Shown here piece after piece: positions 1 through 4,896 of a stretch of DNA of 7,519 nt. Made by a program: the position numbers and the translations under genes. The first letter of the stretch is position 1. Every line of letters begins with the position of its first letter. This DNA is from CAYWVK01 sp964461865 (GTDB lineage Bacteria > Patescibacteriota > Microgenomatia > Levybacterales > UBA12049): NCBI GenBank assembly GCA_964461865.1, contig CAYWVK010000028.1:1-7519 (forward strand), given 5' to 3'. The notes under the pieces are model-generated. The model was not told where the DNA came from and did not search any database. It was given only the letters and a program-made list of their open reading frames with translations.

Positions 1-66
1 TAGACACGCAAGGTTTAGGACCTTGTGGCTTAATAAGCTGTGGGGGTTCAAATCCTCTCGTCCGCA
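1..66 (+). tRNA. tRNA-Leu(UAG), 5' end cut off by the window edge
   Basis: Only the 3' three-quarters are present; the 5' acceptor strand and most of the D arm lie upstream. The anticodon stem is 9-13 paired with 21-25, around loop TTTAGGA with anticodon TAG at 16-18, so it should read CUA-type leucine codons. A long variable arm (GCTT 28-31 pairing with AAGC 35-38) is the class II feature expected of tRNA-Leu. The T arm is 42-58 with loop TTCAAAT, the acceptor 3' strand is 59-65 and the discriminator is A66. The next bases are CCG, so a full CCA is not encoded and would have to be added by CCA-adding enzyme. The trigger factor gene begins only 14 nt after the discriminator. Confidence 0.95.
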
Positions 67-80
67 CCGATAGATACATT

Positions 81-908
81 ATGATATCAGCTATTCAAAA
101 ACAAGAAAACGGAAATATTCAATTAACCATTACTATTCCATGGTTGGATATAGCAAGGGTAAGATCTGAAATCGTTGAGGAAATGGCAAAAAATGCCCAG
201 GTTCCAGGCTTTAGAAAAGGCAAGGCTCCTAAAAAACTGATAGAAGAAAAAATAAATGAAGAAAAAATAAATGAAGAAATACTAAAAAAAATACTTCCGC
301 AAGGATACGTTGAAGCTGTAAAAGAACATAAATTAAATCCGGTTATCTCTCCCCGAATACAAATTGGAAAATTAGAAAAAGATAAAGATTTTCAATTTAT
401 TGCTATAACTTGCGAAGCACCAAAAATTGATCTTGGAAACTATAAAGAAAATATCAAAAAGATTAATGCAAAATCAAAAATAATCATTCCAGGAAAAGAA
501 CCAACGCCACCTAATCTTGAAGAAATAATTACAGAACTTTTAAAAGTGGTTAAAGTAAATATTCCACAAATTATTATTGATTCTGAAACAGAAAGACTTC
601 TATCACAAACCCTAGATGAAATTAAACGTTTAGGATTAACACTGGATCAATATTTAGCCTCAAGTGGAAAGACAACCGAGAAGTTAAAAGAAGAATATGA
701 TTTAAAGGCAAAAAATGATATCAGCTTCGAGTTTATACTAAGACAAATTGCGGAAGATGAAAAAATTTCAGTTGAAGAGAAGGAAATTGAAGAGGCTATA
801 AGCCAAGGAAAAACAGAGGAAGAAAAAAAGAATCTTGCTTCAAATAAATATCTTCTAGCCAGTATTATAAGACAACAAAAAACTCTTGATTTCTTAAAGA
901 ACCTATGA
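81..908 (+). CDS. tig: Trigger factor, short form without PPIase domain
   Basis: This is a ribosome-associated chaperone that meets nascent chains at the exit tunnel (family knowledge). The N-terminal ribosome-binding domain spans about residues 1-110 and carries the signature loop GFRKGKAP at 43-50, which contacts ribosomal protein L23. The helical C-terminal substrate-cradle domain spans about 145-275, with the recognisable stretch LGLTLDQYLASSGKT. At 275 residues it is far shorter than the usual ~430. The missing part is the central FKBP-type peptidyl-prolyl isomerase domain; only about 35 residues join the two domains, with no FKBP-like sequence. The ATG at 81 has no Shine-Dalgarno sequence and lies 14 nt after the tRNA-Leu, suggesting expression from a processed tRNA-mRNA transcript. 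It ends with TGA, so UGA is a stop here. The next gene starts 16 nt later; it is not clpP, the frequent downstream partner of tig in other bacteria. Confidence 0.93.
   Translation: MISAIQKQENGNIQLTITIPWLDIARVRSEIVEEMAKNAQVPGFRKGKAPKKLIEEKINEEKINEEILKKILPQGYVEAVKEHKLNPVISPRIQIGKLEKDKDFQFIAITCEAPKIDLGNYKENIKKINAKSKIIIPGKEPTPPNLEEIITELLKVVKVNIPQIIIDSETERLLSQTLDEIKRLGLTLDQYLASSGKTTEKLKEEYDLKAKNDISFEFILRQIAEDEKISVEEKEIEEAISQGKTEEEKKNLASNKYLLASIIRQQKTLDFLKNL
243..279 (+). repeat. Perfect 15-bp tandem repeat inside trigger factor
   Basis: The unit GAAGAAAAAATAAAT occurs twice without mismatch (243-257 and 258-272), followed by the first 7 bases of a third copy. It is in frame and encodes EEKIN-EEKIN-EE (residues 55-66), just after the ribosome-binding GFRKGKAP loop. 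As I recall the family, related trigger factors have a similar charged helix of about the same length here, so the repeat need not be a recent insertion. Confidence 0.85.
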
Positions 909-924
909 TATAACGGGGAATGTT

Positions 925-1554
925 ATGGCTAAGGTTAAAATAAAGCAGAGAGAAAGAAGTGATGAAAACTCCATTGAAGCCGCAAAAAGCATAGGAAAAG
1001 GAGTTGTGGACTCTTTTAAAAACGATCTTGTTAAAGAATCTGTTCACGACCTTTGGAAACAACTTCTGTCAGTTAAAGAAGAACCAGATTTGAAAACTAA
1101 GGGAGATTTAATTGAGGGAGAAGAAATTAGCTTTAAAAAAACAGAAAAAAAGAAAAATATAGTTATTGAAGCAGGAATTAATTATAAAAGTGAAATGCTA
1201 TATGGAGAAAAAAGAATCAGAAATGAGCAAAACCAAATGCTTTCAGTAAGAGTTGAAGAAATAATACATGAACTTAAAAAACTTGCAAAAACCTCAAAAA
1301 CACTTGAAATTGAATTTAGAGGAATTACTCAAGTCAGTATGCCGAAAACACCTGGAAAATACCATCAAAATTTTCTTGAATGGATGTTAACAGTTGTTAA
1401 AACTGCAAGAATTAGAGTAGAAAATGCTGAACAATGGCTAAAAGCAGTTAGCGGCAAAGGTAAAAGAAAAAAAGATTTCTGGGGATTATACAAAAAGCAC
1501 GGAACAAGTTTTGGCCTATCTGGTGAAAGAGCAGTTTCACAACAAACAGGCTAA
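925..1554 (+). CDS. Conserved protein of unknown function, DUF5660-like
   Basis: This 209-residue protein resembles, from memory, the uncharacterised DUF5660 family seen mainly in Microgenomates; no function is known to me. It is soluble, with no signal peptide or membrane segment. The N-terminal ~45 residues are charged and probably helical. Residues ~45-85 are Lys/Glu-rich and low complexity. Residues ~90-209 look like the conserved part: a helix with YGEKRIRNEQ, a segment containing EIEFRGI, then PGKYHQNFLEWMLTVVKTAR. A Gly/Lys-rich stretch leads to the C-terminal tail HGTSFGLSGERAVSQQTG. The high Lys content is compatible with RNA or ribosome contact, but that is only inference. The ATG at 925 is preceded by GGGGAA (915-920), a weak Shine-Dalgarno-like site at short spacing. 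It lies 16 nt after tig, so the two are probably co-transcribed. Confidence 0.75.
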   Translation: MAKVKIKQRERSDENSIEAAKSIGKGVVDSFKNDLVKESVHDLWKQLLSVKEEPDLKTKGDLIEGEEISFKKTEKKKNIVIEAGINYKSEMLYGEKRIRNEQNQMLSVRVEEIIHELKKLAKTSKTLEIEFRGITQVSMPKTPGKYHQNFLEWMLTVVKTARIRVENAEQWLKAVSGKGKRKKDFWGLYKKHGTSFGLSGERAVSQQTG

Positions 1555-1567
1555 TTCCTCTTTATAA

Positions 1568-1596
1568 TTGTCAGCCTTAAAATTTCCTGTTATAAT
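1568..1596 (+). promoter_or_regulatory. Sigma70-type promoter with extended -10, driving tRNA-Val
   Basis: The -35 box is TTGTCA (1568-1573), the spacer is exactly 17 bp, and the -10 box is TATAAT (1591-1596), preceded by TGT to give TGnTATAAT. A start near 1603 would leave a leader of about 6 nt before the tRNA at 1609. The site lies in the 54-nt gap after the DUF5660-like gene. No convincing terminator hairpin is visible in that gap, so some read-through from the trigger factor unit is possible. Confidence 0.8.
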
Positions 1597-1608
1597 TTGC
1601 ATATATTA

Positions 1609-1682
1609 GGGCCCATAGCTCAGTTGGCTAGAGCGTTGCATTGACATTGCAGAGGTCAGAGGTTCGAGCCCCCTTGGGCCCA
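1609..1682 (+). tRNA. tRNA-Val(GAC)
   Basis: A full cloverleaf is visible. The acceptor is GGGCCCA (1609-1615) pairing perfectly with TGGGCCC (1675-1681), and the discriminator is A1682. The D stem is GCTC (1618-1621) with GAGC (1631-1634). The anticodon stem is 1636-1640 with 1648-1652, and the loop TTGACAT gives anticodon GAC at 1643-1645 (valine, GUC/GUU). The variable loop is AGGTC. The T arm is 1658-1674 with loop TTCGAGC. One T-stem pair, A1660-C1672, is a mismatch. CCA is not encoded; CTA follows. The HD-domain gene starts 8 nt downstream and is probably on the same primary transcript. Confidence 0.95.
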
Positions 1683-1690
1683 CTATCCTT

Positions 1691-2263
1691 ATGGACAGAA
1701 ACACTGCCTATCAATTATTAACTTCAATTGTAAAAAATGAAAATTTGATAAAACATCATTTAGCAGCAGAAGCTGTAATGATAGCGCTATATAAAAGATT
1801 AAATCCTCAAATAAATCCTAATGATCAAGCAAAATGGGGCATAGTAGGATTACTTCATGATGCAGACTATGAATTATCTAAAAATCATCCAGAAAAACAT
1901 TCTTTAATCTTAGAAGAAAAAATCGGAAATCAATTACCAGTCGATGTTTTATACGCCATTAAATCACACGCATTTCAATATAACGGAGTAGAACCAAAAT
2001 CTAAAATGGACTGGGCAATTTATACAGTAGACGAACTAACTGGAATAATTATTGCTGCAATGCTTATTCATCCTGATAAAAAACTTACATCTTTAACTTT
2101 AGATTTTGTTTTAAATAAATTTAATGACCTCAATTTTGCTAAAGGAGCAGAAAGAGAAAAAATAAAAATGTGTGAAGCAAGACTTGAAATTCCTTTAAAT
2201 GAATTTATTGATATTACCTTAAAAGCAATGCAACAAATCTCACCACAATTAGACCCAAAATAA
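1691..2263 (+). CDS. HD-superfamily hydrolase (predicted metal-dependent phosphohydrolase)
   Basis: This 190-residue soluble protein has the HD metal-binding pattern: His22/His23 in an N-terminal helix, the His56-Asp57 doublet in LLHDADYE, a further His70, His93 in KSHAFQYNGVEPKS, and Asp114 in VDELTG. The downstream segment FAKGAEREKI and the helix ending in KAMQQI match a predicted HD hydrolase family that I recall as COG2316-like. Family members are presumed phosphatases or phosphodiesterases; the substrate is unknown and cannot be read from sequence. The ATG at 1691 has no Shine-Dalgarno sequence and lies 8 nt after the tRNA-Val discriminator, so translation probably starts on a nearly leaderless mRNA released by tRNA 3' processing. 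The gene ends immediately before the -35 box of the next promoter. Confidence 0.82.
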   Translation: MDRNTAYQLLTSIVKNENLIKHHLAAEAVMIALYKRLNPQINPNDQAKWGIVGLLHDADYELSKNHPEKHSLILEEKIGNQLPVDVLYAIKSHAFQYNGVEPKSKMDWAIYTVDELTGIIIAAMLIHPDKKLTSLTLDFVLNKFNDLNFAKGAEREKIKMCEARLEIPLNEFIDITLKAMQQISPQLDPK

Positions 2264-2292
2264 TTGACAAACAAAGCTAACTCTTCTATGCT
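2264..2292 (+). promoter_or_regulatory. Sigma70-type promoter of the DUF5665-thrS-infC-rpmI-rplT unit
   Basis: The -35 box is a perfect TTGACA (2264-2269), directly after the stop codon of the HD gene. A 17-bp spacer leads to the -10 box TATGCT (2287-2292). With the usual 6-7 nt from the -10 box to +1, transcription would start near 2298-2300. That is 2-4 nt before the ATG at 2302, predicting an essentially leaderless mRNA. Confidence 0.75.
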
Positions 2293-2301
2293 TTAAAAAG
2301 G

Positions 2302-2532
2302 ATGGAAAAACACGAACAAGTAAAACAAAGCAAAAAACAATTAATCATAAACAATTTTATTGGAGGAATATCATGGGGACTGGGAGCAACCATTGGGGTA
2401 ACAATAATTGTTGGAATAATTACCTATGCTTTAAGGGTTATTAACCTTGTACCGTTTTTAGGAGACGTTGCAACACAAGTGACTTCAATTGTCTTATCAA
2501 ATTTACAATCAGCTCCATATTTGCTAAAATAA
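2302..2532 (+). CDS. Small membrane protein, DUF5665-like
   Basis: This 76-residue protein has a short charged N-terminus (residues 1-13, Lys/Glu/Gln-rich). It is followed by a glycine-rich hydrophobic segment, about residues 19-44 (IGGISWGLGATIG then VTIIVGIITYAL), which should form one transmembrane helix. The motif NLVPFLGD at 48-55 and an amphipathic C-terminus follow. The combination matches, from memory, the DUF5665 family, whose function is unknown to me. The ATG at 2302 lies about 3 nt after the predicted transcription start. AAGGATGG overlaps the start codon itself and so cannot act as a normal Shine-Dalgarno sequence. It is the first gene of the thrS unit, with thrS starting 6 nt after its stop, so it could serve as a leader gene whose translation feeds thrS. 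That role is inference. Confidence 0.8.
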   Translation: MEKHEQVKQSKKQLIINNFIGGISWGLGATIGVTIIVGIITYALRVINLVPFLGDVATQVTSIVLSNLQSAPYLLK

Positions 2533-2538
2533 CCAACC

Positions 2539-3774
2539 ATGACTGATAAAAAACTAAAAGATCATAAACAAATCGGACAAGAGCAGGAGTTATTTTTTAA
2601 TCACGACTATGCTCCTGGTGCACCGTTTTGGCTTCCAAATGGAATGATTCTCTTTAGAGAACTTGAAAAATACATAAGAGAGTTAACCGATAAAGCAGGA
2701 TATCAAGAAACCTCAACGCCAATAATGATTAAATCCAAGCTATTTAAGGAGTCAGGGCATTGGACAAAGTTTGGTGAACACAACATGTACAACCTTATCC
2801 TGGCTGATGATGAAAATGATAAAAATCCCGAAAGTTATACCATAAAACCAATGAATTGCCCTGAAGCAACAATAATATATAGATTTAGACCAAGAACATA
2901 TAAAGAATTACCGCTAAGACTATCCGAACTCGGAAGGCTGCATAGAAGAGAAAAGAGCGGAGAGGTAAACGGACTTTTAAGGGTTAGGCAGTTAACCATG
3001 GATGACGCGCATACTTTTGCAACAGAGGAGCAAATTTTTGATGAAGTATCTAGTGTTTTAGACATGATGATTAATTTTTATAAAAGCTTTAATTTTGAAT
3101 ATGAATTTAGATTCGCAACAAGACCAGAGAAGCGAGCAGGAACTGATGAAATGTGGGAAAAAGCGGAAAAAGACCTAGAAAATGTTTTAAAGAAAAAAAA
3201 CATTAAAGCAGGAAATAAAAAAGGAGACGGAGCATTTTATGGTCCCAAAATAGATATGCACGTAAAAGACGCTTTGGGAAGAGAGTGGCAATTAGCAACT
3301 GTTCAACTAGATTTTCATATGCCACAAGCCTTTAAGCTTTCCTACGTTGATAAAGATGGTGGTAAAAAGCAGCCTGTTATGATTCATAGAGCAATTTTTG
3401 GTTCGTTTGAAAGATTTTTAGCAATTTTAACCGAACACTATCAAGGAGCATTTCCATTATGGCTTTCACCAATGCAAATAAAGCTTATTCCAATAACTGA
3501 AAAACATATTGAGTATGCAAAAGAAATTGAAAATAAATTAAAGGAAGAAAATATCAGGGTGGAAACTGATAATCGTTCAGAAACAATGCAATCAAAAATT
3601 CGTAGCGCCACTTTACAAAAAGTACCATATATGGGTATAATAGGGGACAAAGAAGTAAATAGTGGTAAAAACTATTCAATTTCAATTAGAACTAGAAACG
3701 GGAAGGATTTAGGAACACTAGATCTTTCTCAATTTATAAAAAGGGTAAAAGAAGAAATTGATAAAAAGATATAA
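2539..3774 (+). CDS. thrS: Threonyl-tRNA synthetase, short form without TGS and editing domains
   Basis: A cytoplasmic class II synthetase that charges tRNA-Thr with threonine. The 411 residues begin directly at the catalytic core (DHKQIGQEQELFF, then APGAPFWLPNG). The usual enzyme has about 640 residues, so the N-terminal TGS and Ser-tRNA editing domains are absent. Catalytic zinc ligands are all present: Cys107 in KPMNCPEAT, His158 in MDDAHTF and His283 in MIHRAIFGS. Motif 2 is around LSELGRLHRREKSGEVNGLLRVRQ (residues 128-151). Motif 3 is around HRAIFGSFERFLAILTEHY. The anticodon-binding domain spans about 308-411. The ATG at 2539 lies 6 nt after the preceding stop with no Shine-Dalgarno sequence, suggesting reinitiation or coupling. 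The 3' end overlaps infC by 17 nt. The missing domains are not encoded in another frame just upstream, because that space is filled by the DUF5665-like gene. Confidence 0.95.
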   Translation: MTDKKLKDHKQIGQEQELFFNHDYAPGAPFWLPNGMILFRELEKYIRELTDKAGYQETSTPIMIKSKLFKESGHWTKFGEHNMYNLILADDENDKNPESYTIKPMNCPEATIIYRFRPRTYKELPLRLSELGRLHRREKSGEVNGLLRVRQLTMDDAHTFATEEQIFDEVSSVLDMMINFYKSFNFEYEFRFATRPEKRAGTDEMWEKAEKDLENVLKKKNIKAGNKKGDGAFYGPKIDMHVKDALGREWQLATVQLDFHMPQAFKLSYVDKDGGKKQPVMIHRAIFGSFERFLAILTEHYQGAFPLWLSPMQIKLIPITEKHIEYAKEIENKLKEENIRVETDNRSETMQSKIRSATLQKVPYMGIIGDKEVNSGKNYSISIRTRNGKDLGTLDLSQFIKRVKEEIDKKI

Positions 3775-4339
3775 GAAAAGACCAGAAGAAAGAAAATACT
3801 ATAGAACAAATCAGCATATTGCTGCTTTGACGCTTCGGGTATTAGATAGTGAAGGAAAGCAAATCGGAATATTAAAAAAATACGAAGCGCTTGAAATGGC
3901 AAGGAATCAGGAATTGGATTTGGTAGAAATAGCTCCAAAAGCTAATCCACCAGTCGCAAAAATTATTGATTTCAAAAAGTTCTTATATCAAGAAGCGAAA
4001 AAGAAACGGGAAGAGAAACGAAAAGCAAAAACAACAGGAACAAAAGAAGTAAGACTTGGACCATTAATGGATGATCATGATTTAATGGTAATGGTACAAA
4101 GAGCAAGAGGATTTTTAGAGGATGGAGATAAAGTAAAATTTGTAATGAGATTTGCAGGAAGGCAAATTACTCATCCTGAAATTGGGGAAGAAGTATTAAT
4201 TAAAGCAATTAATAAATTGGAAGATATTTCAAAAATAGAGAGAGAAAAACATTTTGAAGGAAGACAAATGATAGCAGTACTCTCGCCGGAAAGGAAAAAT
4301 AATAATGCCAAAGAAAAAAATCAAGAAATCAGTAAGTAA
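3758..4339 (+). CDS. infC: Translation initiation factor IF-3, non-ATG start
   Basis: IF-3 binds the 30S subunit, keeps it free of 50S and checks the start codon and initiator tRNA. The N-domain (about residues 15-85) carries YYRTNQHIAA and LDLVEIAPKANPPVAKIIDFKKF. A Lys/Arg/Glu-rich linker helix follows. The C-domain (about 95-180) shows KEVRLGPLMDDHD, ARGFLEDGDKVKFVMRF and HFEGRQMIAVLSP. The length of 193 residues is normal, with a short charged tail. The reading frame is closed by TAA at 3746-3748, and between there and the conserved YRTN motif no ATG or GTG exists. The best start is TTG at 3758, with ATA at 3761 as an alternative. AAGGG at 3741-3745 is a possible, rather distant Shine-Dalgarno. 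It overlaps thrS by 17 nt and rpmI by 35 nt. In E. coli a rare AUU start makes infC self-regulated; the same logic may apply here. Confidence 0.93.
   Translation: MIKRYKKRPEERKYYRTNQHIAALTLRVLDSEGKQIGILKKYEALEMARNQELDLVEIAPKANPPVAKIIDFKKFLYQEAKKKREEKRKAKTTGTKEVRLGPLMDDHDLMVMVQRARGFLEDGDKVKFVMRFAGRQITHPEIGEEVLIKAINKLEDISKIEREKHFEGRQMIAVLSPERKNNNAKEKNQEISK
4291..4295 (+). promoter_or_regulatory. Shine-Dalgarno sequence of rpmI
   Basis: AAGGA lies 9 nt before the ATG at 4305, inside the 3' end of infC. A good site here supports the start that overlaps infC by 35 nt, and contrasts with the first genes of the transcription units, which have none. Confidence 0.7.
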
Positions 4340-4502
4340 AAGATTTAAGGTAACAAAAAGAGGAAAAGTTATTTTTTCTCATCAATACAAAAGCCACCTT
4401 AAAGCACATAAGTCAAAATCAAGACTTAGAAGACAAAAAGAACCCGGAATATTAAAGGGTAAATTTGCTAAAAAAATTAAAAAAATGTTAGGAGAAGCAT
4501 AA
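4305..4502 (+). CDS. rpmI: 50S ribosomal protein L35
   Basis: This 65-residue, very basic protein of the large ribosomal subunit has the family's usual size. The N-terminus MPKKKIKKSVSKRFKVTKRG matches the MPKMKTxKxxxKRFKxTxxGK pattern of bacterial L35. SHLKAHKSKSRLRRQ and the C-terminal KIKKML also fit. The ATG at 4305 is chosen because MPK is the canonical start and AAGGA lies 9 nt upstream. It begins inside the infC 3' end in another frame and is followed by rplT after a single base, the conserved infC-rpmI-rplT arrangement. Confidence 0.96.
   Translation: MPKKKIKKSVSKRFKVTKRGKVIFSHQYKSHLKAHKSKSRLRRQKEPGILKGKFAKKIKKMLGEA
4490..4494 (+). promoter_or_regulatory. Shine-Dalgarno sequence of rplT
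   Basis: AGGAG is located within the last codons of rpmI, 9 nt before the rplT ATG at 4504. It is the strongest ribosome-binding site in the window. Confidence 0.75.
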
Positions 4503-4503
4503 T

Positions 4504-4848
4504 ATGGCAAGAATAAAAAGGGGAAAAGTATCAAGAAGAAAGCATAATAAATTATTAAAATCTGTAAAAGGTTATAAAGGAACTAAGAACCGTTTGACAA
4601 AAATGGCAAAAGAAGCAAGTCTTCATGCCGGAGCGTATGCATATCATGGAAGAAAACTTAAAAAAAGAGATTTTAGAAAACTTTGGATTTTAAGAATCGG
4701 AGAAGCGGTTAAAAAAGAAGGAGTATCATACAGTAAATTTATAAATAACCTAAAAAATAAAAAAATTGAATTAGATAGAAAAATATTAGCGGATTTAGTT
4801 CTTAACGATCCAAAAACCTTTTCAGAAATTGTAAAAAACACTAAATAA
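4504..4848 (+). CDS. rplT: 50S ribosomal protein L20
   Basis: L20 binds 23S rRNA and is needed early in large-subunit assembly. The 114 residues are close to the usual ~117. The N-terminal extension MARIKRGKVSRRKHNKLLK is the canonical basic tail, followed by GYKGTKNRLTKMAKEASLHAGAYAYHGRKLKKRDFRKLWI-type sequence (residues ~23-62) with the RKLWILRI core. The C-terminal globular part ends LVLNDPKTFSEIVK. It starts 1 nt after rpmI with a strong AGGAG. L20 represses its own operon through an RNA site in several bacteria. There is no separate leader upstream of infC here, so any such site would have to lie inside coding sequence; I cannot identify one. Confidence 0.96.
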   Translation: MARIKRGKVSRRKHNKLLKSVKGYKGTKNRLTKMAKEASLHAGAYAYHGRKLKKRDFRKLWILRIGEAVKKEGVSYSKFINNLKNKKIELDRKILADLVLNDPKTFSEIVKNTK

Positions 4849-4880
4849 CCTCTTAAGCCTTTTTTTATTATAATTAACCC

Positions 4881-4889
4881 TGCTATAAT
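4881..4889 (+). promoter_or_regulatory. Extended -10 promoter in front of pheS
   Basis: TGCTATAAT fits the extended -10 consensus TGnTATAAT, with the hexamer at 4884-4889. No good -35 box is present; the corresponding region is the T run at 4860-4866. Seven bases separate the -10 box from the ATG at 4897, so the predicted start falls on or one base before the A of ATG, giving a leaderless pheS mRNA. A second TATAAT at 4869-4874 could be an alternative -10 box. Confidence 0.6.
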
Positions 4890-4896
4890 TAGACTC

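Noticed and set aside
865..1062. Minus-strand open frame across the trigger factor/DUF5660 junction
   Set aside because: It lies antisense to two well-supported genes, its product is Phe/Leu/Ser-rich as expected from reversed A-rich codons, and no family is recognisable.
1555..1608. Terminator between the DUF5660-like gene and tRNA-Val
   Set aside because: No stem-loop followed by a T run could be found; the gap is explained by the promoter hexamers.
4849..4875. Intrinsic terminator after rplT, suggested by T7 at 4860-4866
   Set aside because: Upstream there is only the loopless palindrome CTTAAG and an A run. No GC-rich hairpin forms, so the T run alone is not enough to call a terminator.
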